A DNA stretch of 64,000 nucleotides from Bacteroidetes bacterium 43-93 (GTDB lineage Bacteria > Bacteroidota > Bacteroidia > Chitinophagales > Chitinophagaceae). Both the position numbers and the translations under genes were made by a program. How positions within the stretch are numbered: position 1 is the first letter of the stretch; every line of letters begins with the position of its first letter. The stretch spans positions 1 to 64,000 of the forward strand of contig MKUO01000007.1 in the NCBI GenBank assembly GCA_001897855.1. The letters are read 5' to 3'. This document shows positions 54,072 through 62,098 of this stretch, piece after piece. A model generated the notes under the pieces. It ran no database searches. It saw only the letters and a program-made list of their open reading frames with translations, and was not told the DNA's origin.

Positions 54072-55613
54072 TTAAAAATCTTCTTCGTCTTCATCCACAT
54101 CTCCACCAAAGTTCATATTCATCATGCTCCCCAGTATATCTCCGAAAGAATATCCGCCGGCTTCTACGCCTTTTTTGCTGATGAGCGAAAACTCAGAAAG
54201 GCCGTGTAGCAGAAACTCCATTAACAGCAGCGTTTGTGCATCATCGGCAGTTGGGTAGTATTGCTTTACAGCACCATATAAGCCGTCTACCTGGTACAGG
54301 CTGTTGCGGTAGCCTTCATCGGTTTCGTCCTGCAGCAGCAACAGTTCGTTGCCATTCCCAAACCAATCGATGATGGTTTGATAAGGATTAGATTTTGCTT
54401 TTGCTTTCTCTATGCTGCGTCCGCTTTTCTTAAAAGTTTGCGGATCAGGGAAGTAACGTGCAAACAAGGCCCGGATGCCTTGCCCCAGCAAGCGATAAGC
54501 TACATTGGTAGGGCCTTCCTGTTCCCCTTCGTACACCAGCTCTATCTTACCGGTGATGGATGGTATTACACCTATAAAGTCGGCTATGCGCACCATGGTC
54601 TTTGCCTGCCCGTCATATATCGCCCGGCGTTCTGCAGTGCTAATGAGGTTTTCGTATGCCGATATAGTAAGGCGTGCCGACACGCCACTCTTCTGGTCTA
54701 CAAACTCGCTCTTGCGTGCTTCCATAGCTATCTCTTCTACCAGCAGCTTTACCAGGTCGGGCACTTCTACCTTCTTCAGCTGTTCTTCCAGCACATCTGC
54801 TTCCTGCTCGGTAATAGACCTCGATACCTCTACCGTTTTAGGATAGTGGGTCACGATCTGGCTTTCTATGCGGTCTTTCAGCGGGGTAACAATGCTACCT
54901 CGGTTAGTATAATCCTCAGGGTTAGCGGTAAATACAAACAGTATATCCAAAGGCATACGCAATTTGAAGCCCCTGATCTGTATATCGCCTTCCTGCAATA
55001 TGTTGAAAAGTGATACCTGTATACGTGCCTGCAGATCGGGCAATTCGTTGATAACGAATATACCCCTGTGCGAGCGCGGTATGATGCCATAGTGCAGTAC
55101 CCGCTCATCGGCAAAGCTCAGGCGCAGGTTGGCTGCTTTTATGGGATCTACATCGCCAATCAGGTCTGCCACAGATACATCGGGTGTAGCCAGCTTTTCG
55201 CCATAGCGTTGACTCCGGTGCAGCCAGGTAACAGGGGTGTCGTCGCCTTTTTCTTCCAGCAGGTTACGGGAATACACAGAGATGGGCGCAAAAGGATCGT
55301 CATTGATCTCGCTGCCTTCTATCACCGGTATCCATTCATCCAGCAGGTTTACCATCTCACGTGCCATACGTGTCTTTGCCTGGCCACGTAAGCCCAGGAA
55401 CAGTATATTATGCCGCGATAACAATGCCCTTTCCACATCCGGTATTACGGTGTCTTCATATCCCAATATGCCTGTAAACGGATTGTGCTTTTCTTGTATT
55501 GATTTGATGAGGTTCTCCCGTACCTCCTCCTTTACACTCTTAGGCTTGTAGCCTGCTTTTTTCAGTTCACCAAACGTCTTAATAGCCGGTTGTTCCATTT
55601 TTGTACTATTCAT
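54072..55613 (-). CDS. AAA+ ATPase, magnesium-chelatase subunit I-like
   Basis: 513 residues. Walker A-like GLRGQAKTRMAREM near 95, Walker B-type GIFVINELPDLQARIQVSLF and sensor-1 FVFTANPEDYTNRGSIVTPL place it with the ChlI/MoxR helix-2-insert AAA+ proteins. In most such systems a von Willebrand factor A protein is encoded next door; none is present in this window, so the partner is unknown. The terminal segment GGDVDEDEEDF is very acidic. A 7-bp hairpin (55634-55652) occurs in its 5' region. Confidence 0.83.
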   Translation of the reverse strand: MNSTKMEQPAIKTFGELKKAGYKPKSVKEEVRENLIKSIQEKHNPFTGILGYEDTVIPDVERALLSRHNILFLGLRGQAKTRMAREMVNLLDEWIPVIEGSEINDDPFAPISVYSRNLLEEKGDDTPVTWLHRSQRYGEKLATPDVSVADLIGDVDPIKAANLRLSFADERVLHYGIIPRSHRGIFVINELPDLQARIQVSLFNILQEGDIQIRGFKLRMPLDILFVFTANPEDYTNRGSIVTPLKDRIESQIVTHYPKTVEVSRSITEQEADVLEEQLKKVEVPDLVKLLVEEIAMEARKSEFVDQKSGVSARLTISAYENLISTAERRAIYDGQAKTMVRIADFIGVIPSITGKIELVYEGEQEGPTNVAYRLLGQGIRALFARYFPDPQTFKKSGRSIEKAKAKSNPYQTIIDWFGNGNELLLLQDETDEGYRNSLYQVDGLYGAVKQYYPTADDAQTLLLMEFLLHGLSEFSLISKKGVEAGGYSFGDILGSMMNMNFGGDVDEDEEDF

Positions 55614-55633
55614 CGGGTAATAAAGTTACGGCT

Positions 55634-55652
55634 TGTTGGCATCCCGCCAACA
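55634..55652. promoter_or_regulatory. Hairpin in the 5' region of the AAA+ gene
   Basis: TGTTGGC (55634-55640) pairs with GCCAACA (55646-55652), loop ATCCC; 21 bases before the ATG. May be an operator or leader structure. Confidence 0.3.
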
Positions 55653-55717
55653 TTATGTTAGTAATAGCCATATAATGAAATTCCATCCTGCTCCGTAAAC
55701 ATTTAGCAAAATACAGG

Positions 55718-55734
55718 TAACCCATATAGGGTTA
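55718..55734. promoter_or_regulatory. Inverted repeat in a divergent promoter region
   Basis: TAACCC and GGGTTA flank ATATA, between the AAA+ gene and the secreted HExxH gene. A possible dyad operator for either gene. Confidence 0.3.
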
Positions 55735-55773
55735 TAGCATCTAATGCAATAGGGTATTATTTTTACAGGCGAT

Positions 55774-56727
55774 ATGGTTAATAGATCACGGTTCCTGCTT
55801 ATTTTATTGTTACTTCTGTTTACAGCTAACAGGTTGCTTGCTGCACATATAGACATTCCGTTTATGGGTAGCATCATAGTAGTGACCGACAGCACTGAAG
55901 CCGCAGGCGTGATAGGCAAGGACGATGGGTACCCGGAAAAGTTTACCCGGTTTGACATACAAAGCCGGTTGGGCGACAACGCAACGTGGAAGGATTACCT
56001 GCCATTTGCACAGAAGCAGGTAGAAAATTGGTCTTTGGCGGAAGTCTCTAATATCCGTAAAGCTTTTGAAGAGATCAGCAAGTATTGTGTTGATAATAAG
56101 ATAACATGGAAGCTGCCATCGCGCATCTACCTGCTGAAAAGCAATACCAAAGAAGAATTTGAGGCGGAAGGCTATACCCGTGATAGCTGCATTATCTTAA
56201 ACCCTTCGGTGCTGGGTATTACTACAGGGTTGGCAGCGCATGAATTATTTCACGTGTTCTCGCGCTACAATCCCAAAAAGCGCGATGATTTGTACTACAT
56301 CTTCGGCTTTAAAAAATGTAATCCTATAGCACTAGCACACGCTATGCGCAACCGCAATATCACTAATCCCGATTGCCCCGTTGTATCGCATTACATAACA
56401 GTAAATGGTAAGGATATGACCCTTGTATTGTATAGCAAGAAAGACTATGAAACGGGGAAAGTATTTGAAGAATATGTAAAGGTGGGCCTGCTGATGCTTA
56501 CCGGTGATGAGGAACATAAAGCAGCGCAGCTGACACCTGATGGCTTTGCGGTAGTGAAGGAAATATCAGATGAACCAACAATACTGAAACAGATAGGCAC
56601 CAATACCCCATACATGCTGCATCCCGAAGAGATATGCGCGGAACATTTTTCTTTAATGATAACCAACGCTGCCGTCAACCAGCCTGAGAAGATAGCGGAG
56701 TTTAAAAAGCAATTGCAACAGCAATAG
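55774..56727 (+). CDS. Secreted protein with HExxH zinc-protease motif
   Basis: 317 residues. Signal peptide 1-23 (cleavage after LLA). A HELFH motif (156-160) sits in a helix GLAAHELFHVFSRYNPKKR, and 125 residues later is HPEEICAEHF, which could give the third zinc ligand (Glu near 286) of a gluzincin-like peptidase. No signature domain of a named family was recognised. The preceding 150 residues may be an inhibitory or substrate-binding region. It abuts, without overlap, the convergent gene at 56728. Confidence 0.72.
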   Translation: MVNRSRFLLILLLLLFTANRLLAAHIDIPFMGSIIVVTDSTEAAGVIGKDDGYPEKFTRFDIQSRLGDNATWKDYLPFAQKQVENWSLAEVSNIRKAFEEISKYCVDNKITWKLPSRIYLLKSNTKEEFEAEGYTRDSCIILNPSVLGITTGLAAHELFHVFSRYNPKKRDDLYYIFGFKKCNPIALAHAMRNRNITNPDCPVVSHYITVNGKDMTLVLYSKKDYETGKVFEEYVKVGLLMLTGDEEHKAAQLTPDGFAVVKEISDEPTILKQIGTNTPYMLHPEEICAEHFSLMITNAAVNQPEKIAEFKKQLQQQ

Positions 56728-57837
56728 TTATTCCGAATCCTCGAGCATCTGATCGAGCTGGAAGAGCTTACGGTTCTTGACTTCTCGTTTTTCGGTTAGT
56801 TGTATTTCGAAGGTAGTTTTCTCTTTTGCCGATGTCCATTCGCCAATGGCAGTACCGTTTTTGAAAGTGAGTTCCATCTCGGCCTCATCTTCACTGAATA
56901 GCAGCTTGCCGTTTTTGCCTTTGGTCACCTCCAGCCGCACCCATTCGTCCTGATCTTCAAATTTGTAAAGGGCATCCCAGCCGCAGATAGTTTCCGGGCA
57001 GCTTCCTTTCAGACTGCGTATATAAAGCTCTAGCCCTACTTCTTTATCAAAAGTGCCTACATATAGTTTACGCTCTACTACCTCATTGGTCACCACCGGT
57101 GATTTTTCTTCTTCGTCCTCATCTTGTTTAGCGGCTTTTTTCGCAGCGGCAATAGCATCCAGCCGTGCTTTAGCGCGCAATGCCGCGCTGTCTTCTGCCA
57201 GCCCGGCGGTATCATCGCCATACATCTGTACCAGCAGCATATCCTTCAGCACCTTTCGCTCTTTTGCCAGCTTATCGTAATACTCATCAATACTCTCCGC
57301 CTGCAGTATATTCACCACATGCCCACCGTACCATTTGCCATTGATGCCATGCACATCTTTTATAGCCATGCAATATATACGGCGGGTAAGAAGATCCTGT
57401 ACAAAAATGTAGCCCTGCAGCCTGAAGGGCACTATTTTTTCAAACCCTATCAGCTCGCGCGGCAGCATTGCTTTTTCCAGGTCGTAACGCGCCAGCAACA
57501 GGTCGCTCCAGTGTATGCCTGAATCCCTGCCTTTTGCATAGAGGGTATCAAAATCGGCTATGATGCGGGGATTGAATTTGGGATCGAACTGTTGTAATCG
57601 CTGCGGGTTGCTGCGGATATTATTGATGCGCCTGGCCGATATCACATCGGTATCGTGGTATTGCTGCGCTATATTCCAGAGTGTATCGAAACTGGGAAAC
57701 AACGAAGCATAGGCAGAATCGTCGTGGTTAGCAAAGCATTGCAGTATTTTGTTTACCAACTGCTCCTCGGATTTCTGCTGCGCTACAACAAGTTGGCAGG
57801 AACAAAGAGTGAGCAAACAACATATCAATGCTTTCAT
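56728..57837 (-). CDS. Secreted hypothetical protein
   Basis: 369 residues. Signal peptide 1-19 (cleavage after VVA). Residues 20-200 are mostly helical with FQGY/YIFVQDLLTRRIYC strands; 210-250 is an Ala/Lys/Glu-rich, probably coiled linker (ARLDAIAAAKKAAKQDEDEE); the C-terminal 110 residues are a beta-rich domain (LYVGTFDKEVGLELYIR ... GTAIGEWTSAKEKTTFEIQL). No family recognised. Confidence 0.68.
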   Translation of the reverse strand: MKALICCLLTLCSCQLVVAQQKSEEQLVNKILQCFANHDDSAYASLFPSFDTLWNIAQQYHDTDVISARRINNIRSNPQRLQQFDPKFNPRIIADFDTLYAKGRDSGIHWSDLLLARYDLEKAMLPRELIGFEKIVPFRLQGYIFVQDLLTRRIYCMAIKDVHGINGKWYGGHVVNILQAESIDEYYDKLAKERKVLKDMLLVQMYGDDTAGLAEDSAALRAKARLDAIAAAKKAAKQDEDEEEKSPVVTNEVVERKLYVGTFDKEVGLELYIRSLKGSCPETICGWDALYKFEDQDEWVRLEVTKGKNGKLLFSEDEAEMELTFKNGTAIGEWTSAKEKTTFEIQLTEKREVKNRKLFQLDQMLEDSE

Positions 57838-57856
57838 CAGGTGAAAATAAAAAAAG

Positions 57857-57878
57857 AAACCCTCATTGAAGAGGGTTT
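57857..57878 (-). terminator. Terminator of the arsC-CoA transferase operon
   Basis: AAACCCTC (57857-57864) pairs with GAGGGTTT (57871-57878), loop ATTGAA; on the minus strand it is followed by a T-rich run. The arsC stop codon touches the stem. Confidence 0.8.
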
Positions 57879-58222
57879 TATAATATCTCTAACACTTTTT
57901 CGGCAGGACGTGCTATTACTGCTTTACCGCCATACACTACAATAGGACGTTGTAATAATATGGGGTTATCTATTATTACCTGCAGGCATCCTTCTTCATT
58001 CAATTCCTTACCCTCAAATTGTTCTGCAAACAGAGGCTCAGAAGTACGTACGATATCCATAACAGGCAGTTGCAGTTTTTGCAACAGCCCTTTCAACTCG
58101 TCAGTAGTTAATGGTTCGTGCAGGTAAAACTTGTATTCGACTTCCGCACCCTTTGATTGCAACAACTCTGTAAGGCTTCTGCATTTGCTGCATTCGCCGT
58201 TGTGATATACCAGCAATTTCAT
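57878..58222 (-). CDS. ArsC-family arsenate reductase-like protein
   Basis: 114 residues. Thioredoxin-like ArsC fold with HNGECSKCRSL at the N-terminus, the Arg in MDIVRTSEP and the RPIVV / ARP motifs near the end, matching the three arginines of glutaredoxin-dependent arsenate reductases. Nothing else for arsenic is nearby, so a general thiol role (Spx/YffB-like) is possible. Shares one base with the CoA-transferase stop/start junction (58222), hence coupled. Confidence 0.82.
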   Translation of the reverse strand: MKLLVYHNGECSKCRSLTELLQSKGAEVEYKFYLHEPLTTDELKGLLQKLQLPVMDIVRTSEPLFAEQFEGKELNEEGCLQVIIDNPILLQRPIVVYGGKAVIARPAEKVLEIL

Positions 58223-58878
58223 TAAAGCACGATCTCTTTTACATCATCAGCTATCGTGAGCCTGCCCGCAGTTTTCGCTTTGATCTCGTCGATAGTTACC
58301 CCCGGCGCATATTCCAGGCAGCGGAAACCATCGGGTGTAATGTCAAACACCCCCAGGTCGGTAACTACTTTTTTAATGCACTTAACGCCTGTAAGCGGTA
58401 AGGTACATTTTGGCAACAGCTTACTTTCTCCTTTAGGGTTAGTATGCTGCATAGCCACGATGATATTCTTCGCAGCAGCTACCAGGTCCATAGCGCCACC
58501 CATACCTTTTACCATTTTGCCCGGTATCTTCCAGTTGGCAATATCACCATTATCTGCCACCTCCATAGCGCCCAGTACGGTAAGATCTACCTTACCTGCG
58601 CGTATCATACCAAAGCTCATGGCGCTGTCAAAGAATACAGAGCCAGGCAGGGTGGTAATAGTCTGCTTACCCGCATTGATCAGGTCCGGATCTTCATCCC
58701 CTTCAAAAGGGAAAGGCCCCATACCCAGCAGGCCGTTCTCGCTTTGCAGTACTACGTTTACTCCTTCCGGTATATAATTGGCTACCAGTGTAGGTATACC
58801 AATACCGAGGTTCACATAATAACCATCCTGTAGTTCCTTCGCTATGCGTTGTGCTATTTGTTCTTTATTAAGTGCCAT
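58222..58878 (-). CDS. scoB: 3-oxoacid CoA-transferase, beta subunit
   Basis: 218 residues. Together with the alpha subunit it moves CoA between succinyl-CoA and acetoacetate (or a related 3-oxoacid). Catalytic Glu in LQSENGLLGMGP; N-terminus LNKEQIAQRIAKELQDGYYVNLGIGIPTL is the subunit-B pattern. In most genomes it directly follows subunit A; here a 383-base segment with a broken four-helix-bundle gene lies between them. Confidence 0.94.
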   Translation of the reverse strand: MALNKEQIAQRIAKELQDGYYVNLGIGIPTLVANYIPEGVNVVLQSENGLLGMGPFPFEGDEDPDLINAGKQTITTLPGSVFFDSAMSFGMIRAGKVDLTVLGAMEVADNGDIANWKIPGKMVKGMGGAMDLVAAAKNIIVAMQHTNPKGESKLLPKCTLPLTGVKCIKKVVTDLGVFDITPDGFRCLEYAPGVTIDEIKAKTAGRLTIADDVKEIVL

Positions 58879-58924
58879 TACGTTAATAAGTTAATTGGTT
58901 AAAAGGTCAATAGGTCGTTTCCGG

Positions 58925-59307
58925 CTATTTACCTTCATTGATCATTTTTCTTAACCAGGATATATATCCATTCAGAAGCTTTTCAACTCCTTTAATTTCA
59001 ATTCAAATTCAGTTTTCGTTTCCATGTTGATGTAATTACAATCCACAGCATCAACAATGTGATTTAGGGTTTCGTACAATGATCCCTTTGCCTGTATGCA
59101 AAAATGGATTTGGTCTTTATAAGTGTACCTTCCATACCCCTCCGCGATATTTGCCGGTATTGATCTTGCAGCTCTGATCAATTGGTTCGACAAGTTGTAT
59201 TTTTCGTCAATAGGAAATAAAGAAACAAGGTGGTAAATATCCAGCTTATACTTACGAGCGGCTTGCCAGACAGATAGCTCCTGAAAGCCTTTATAAGTAT
59301 TTTCCAT
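58925..59307 (-). pseudogene. Four-helix-bundle protein gene, frameshifted near its 3' end
   Basis: The first 111 codons encode a four-helix-bundle (23S intervening-sequence-type) protein with ELSVWQAARKYKLDIYHLV and AARSIPANIAEGYGR. The frame stops at TGA 58974-58972, shorter than most relatives. Reading on from the A run at 58983-58980 with one extra base gives KLLNGYISWLRKMINEGK and a stop at 58927-58925, which is the usual C-terminal helix of this family. So a single base appears to have been lost from an A run. Either a real mutation or a sequencing error. Its position between scoA and scoB is odd. Confidence 0.75.
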
Positions 59308-59342
59308 TGATGTCTTTAGTATTTTATTAACCTATTACCGCA

Positions 59343-60041
59343 TTAACTACGTTTTCTCACGGTACGTTGTTCGATGCGTTTTTCATAATTGCTACCCTGG
59401 AAAATGTGGCGTACATAAATACCCGGTGTGTGTATCTCATTCGGGTCCAGTTCGCCTGCAGGTACCAGTTCTTCTACTTCGGCAATGGTTATTTTACCTG
59501 CCATTGCCATCATAGGGTTAAAATTGCGTGCTGTTTCTTTGAACACCAGGTTGCCCATGGTATCGCCCTTCCATGCTTTTACGATCGCGTAGTCTGAATC
59601 GAAAGCATATTCCAGCAGATAGTCCTTGCCATTGAAGTTCCTTGTTTCTTTGCCCTCTGCAACCTCTGTACCTACACCTGCCAGCAGGTACACAGCAGGC
59701 ATGCCATAACCGCTTGCCATGCAACGCGTAGCCAGTGTACCCTGCGGGATCAGTTCCACTTCCAGTTCGCCGCTCAGGAGTTGCCTTTCAAATTCGGCAT
59801 TCTCACCTACGTAAGAAGAGATCATCTTTTTTACCTGCTTTTGCTGCAATAACAGGCCTATGCCGAAATCATCTACCCCCGCATTGTTAGATATGCAGGT
59901 AAGGTTATTAACGCCTTTGCGTACAAGCGCTGCAATGCAGTTTTCAGGAATACCACACAATCCGAAGCCACCCAGCATTAACGTCATGCCCGATTCTATA
60001 TCCTTAATAGCCTCATCTGCGTTAGCTACTACTTTATTCAT
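59343..60041 (-). CDS. scoA: 3-oxoacid CoA-transferase, alpha subunit
   Basis: 232 residues. N-terminal VVANADEAIKDIESGMTLMLGGFGLCGIPENCI and IPQGTLATRCMASGYGMPAVY are diagnostic for subunit A. Works with scoB, 465 bases downstream in the same direction. First gene of the scoA - four-helix bundle - scoB - arsC run. The 60042-60240 gap upstream, shared with the 53-residue ORF, contains a 16-bp palindrome. Confidence 0.94.
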   Translation of the reverse strand: MNKVVANADEAIKDIESGMTLMLGGFGLCGIPENCIAALVRKGVNNLTCISNNAGVDDFGIGLLLQQKQVKKMISSYVGENAEFERQLLSGELEVELIPQGTLATRCMASGYGMPAVYLLAGVGTEVAEGKETRNFNGKDYLLEYAFDSDYAIVKAWKGDTMGNLVFKETARNFNPMMAMAGKITIAEVEELVPAGELDPNEIHTPGIYVRHIFQGSNYEKRIEQRTVRKRS

Positions 60042-60168
60042 CAGTCGGAAAATTTTTGCTAAAATAGGTAATTAGCTACTGAGAGAATAAGCTATTTGTG
60101 AATGTTTAATATGTGTGCAGGCTGTCATCCTCGTTAACGGCTTGTGAATGAATTGTAAAACAAGGGTT

Positions 60169-60184
60169 AAAACAATATTGTTTT
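60169..60184. promoter_or_regulatory. 16-bp perfect palindrome in divergent region
   Basis: AAAACAATATTGTTTT is self-complementary and lies between scoA (minus) and the small ORF at 60241 (plus). It could be an operator; no regulator is encoded alongside. Confidence 0.35.
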
Positions 60185-60240
60185 TTAACATTCTATAACT
60201 ATCAGTTGCAATTTTACAACATCAACAAAACAAACACCAG

Positions 60241-60402
60241 ATGAAAGAACTTATCAAAACAGCTAAAAGCGTAGTAAATGTGCCTGTAGTGCAGGTAACA
60301 AGGCTGATTGAATCCATCAGATACGAGCGCATGCTGAGAAGGGTAGAAAAGGAAAATGAGGAATTGCTGCTGGGTTACGATAGTCCGCTATTGCATCCTT
60401 AA
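60241..60402 (+). CDS. 53-residue small protein
   Basis: Short intact frame starting ATG 60241: MKELIKTAKSVVNVPVVQV, then a basic/acidic amphipathic helix TRLIESIRYERMLRRVEKEN and the end LLLGYDSPLLHP. It reads as one or two helices with a hydrophobic N-terminus but not a signal peptide. No family recognised. The codon use looks coding and it fills the space up to the convergent GNAT gene, overlapping its stop by four bases. Confidence 0.5.
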   Translation: MKELIKTAKSVVNVPVVQVTRLIESIRYERMLRRVEKENEELLLGYDSPLLHP

Positions 60403-60836
60403 TCCTGCATCCGCATATGGTATAGGTGCATGTTCGGACCCCAGTAGTTATCCTGTGTACCTATCAATTTGAATCCCAGCTTTTCGTAAAAAGGATATAC
60501 AAGCTGGGATGTTCTTACTTCGATCTCATCCAGGTTAGTATCGGCTTGAAGAATAGCGAGGTTGTGCAAGGCCAGTATTTTACCCAATCCTTTGCCCTGG
60601 TGAGCCGGGTGAACGATGTACCAGGACAGGAAGCCGGTATTCCCTTTAATATTAGAACCTCCGCAAGCTACAACTATTCCATCCTCTTCCGCCACAAAGA
60701 AGTTTTCAATTTCCTCGTTCAGAAAGCGCTCCAGGTCCTGCTGTTCTTCCTCGCAGAAAAACGCAGGTGTGTTCAAAAGAAACAACTCTATGATCGCATC
60801 ATGATCTTTTGGTTGATATGCCCTTATAAGCGACAT
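60399..60836 (-). CDS. GNAT-family N-acetyltransferase
   Basis: 145 residues. Acetyl-CoA-binding motif VHPAHQGKGLGKILALHNLAI sits at about 78-98, preceded by strand GFLSWYIVHP; the end has PFYEKLGFKLIGTQDNYW, the usual GNAT terminal part. Substrate unknown. Divergent from the erythromycin-esterase-like gene. Confidence 0.88.
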   Translation of the reverse strand: MSLIRAYQPKDHDAIIELFLLNTPAFFCEEEQQDLERFLNEEIENFFVAEEDGIVVACGGSNIKGNTGFLSWYIVHPAHQGKGLGKILALHNLAILQADTNLDEIEVRTSQLVYPFYEKLGFKLIGTQDNYWGPNMHLYHMRMQD

Positions 60837-60867
60837 AGTATATATATTGTTTGTGTATTTTTAAGAT

Positions 60868-62094
60868 ATGCTGAAGTATTCCCTTTGGATGGTATTGCTG
60901 GTTTGGTATACAGTACCATCTGTAGCGCAAGTAGCCGACCTTGCACAGCTTAAATATAGTACATCGGAAACAATCGGAGATTTCGATTACGAAAACGAAC
61001 TAAAAGATATTGCAACCAATTCCCGCATCGTAGGAATGGGGGAGGCTACTCATGGATCTACAGAATACGAACTGATAAAAACAGAGATCGTAAAAACCCT
61101 AGTAATACATTATGGCTACCGGTACCTTCTGATGGAGGCAGCTACACCCGCATGTGCCGCATTAAACGAATATGTAACAAAAGGCATTGGAGATCCTAAG
61201 CGCGCCATGCTCTATTTCCCCTGGCCCTATGCTACCAAGGGATTTATTAGCATGCTTGAATGGCTGAAAGATTATAATAAAGACAAAGTACCGGCGCAGC
61301 AGGTACAGTTTTGGGGGATAGATATACAATCGGACAATCGATTGGCTGTTATGCGCTATGATCTGAAAAAATGGGGAAGTATCTGTGGTGTGAAGGATAC
61401 AATGATATTGCATCAACTGGAATTGGTGAAAGGTACAGAAAAAGAAAAGCAGCAGGCTTTGGAGCAATTGTATAGAGAATACGCGGTAAAGCATTATACC
61501 TCCGTAACAGATTCTATCAGCACCCTCGAAGTAATAGAAAGTGACATGTGCATGAACGCAGGCAAAGGGGGACGTATAAGAGAGTATAGGGAGGAGATGA
61601 TGTTTAGATATGCGAAGATGATCATTGATCGTGTGCCGGAAGATCAGAAAATTTTGGTTTGGGCACATAATAATCATGTCGCCAAAGACGTGATGGATAG
61701 AAAGTCGTTAGGTGAAATGCTGTATCAGCAATATGGGGATGATTATAAGGTAATAGGATTTGATTTTTATAAAGGGACTTTCAGAGCCAGTAGTCTTGAT
61801 GAGAATACAGGTAAATATCAAATAAACACATACCGGATCGACGGATACAAAAACTCTGTAGCAGCAATGGTACATCAACTTAATAAAGGGGTGTTAGGTA
61901 TTAATACCACAAAAAATACGGGCAACGTGCTTATAGATAAAAAGCAGATAGTAAACGATATTGGTGCCGAATATAATAATAACTCAGCCAGGGATGCAAC
62001 GTTTTATACCCGAGGTATTAAGTTGAACAGGGTTTACAATTACTTGTTTGTATTAGACGATATGCACCCTAATGTAAGTGTCTTCGGAAAATGA
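60868..62094 (+). CDS. Secreted erythromycin-esterase-like hydrolase
   Basis: 408 residues. Sec-type signal peptide at 1-20 (cleavage after SVA). The Ere-family active-site motif GMGEATHGSTEYE (Glu59, His62) is intact, as is WAHNNHVAKD near 264 that supplies the second key histidine. Ere enzymes open the lactone of macrolides, but family members with signal peptides occur widely and their natural substrates are unknown. No other resistance gene or mobile element lies nearby, so drug resistance should not be assumed. Confidence 0.84.
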   Translation: MLKYSLWMVLLVWYTVPSVAQVADLAQLKYSTSETIGDFDYENELKDIATNSRIVGMGEATHGSTEYELIKTEIVKTLVIHYGYRYLLMEAATPACAALNEYVTKGIGDPKRAMLYFPWPYATKGFISMLEWLKDYNKDKVPAQQVQFWGIDIQSDNRLAVMRYDLKKWGSICGVKDTMILHQLELVKGTEKEKQQALEQLYREYAVKHYTSVTDSISTLEVIESDMCMNAGKGGRIREYREEMMFRYAKMIIDRVPEDQKILVWAHNNHVAKDVMDRKSLGEMLYQQYGDDYKVIGFDFYKGTFRASSLDENTGKYQINTYRIDGYKNSVAAMVHQLNKGVLGINTTKNTGNVLIDKKQIVNDIGAEYNNNSARDATFYTRGIKLNRVYNYLFVLDDMHPNVSVFGK

Positions 62095-62098
62095 CTTG

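Noticed and set aside
57878-60041. Arsenic resistance operon
   Set aside because: Only an ArsC-fold gene is present, linked to a CoA transferase; no arsR, arsB or acr3-like genes.
60868-62094. Antibiotic resistance island
   Set aside because: The erythromycin-esterase-like gene has no transposase, integrase or other resistance gene around it, and its GC and neighbours look native.
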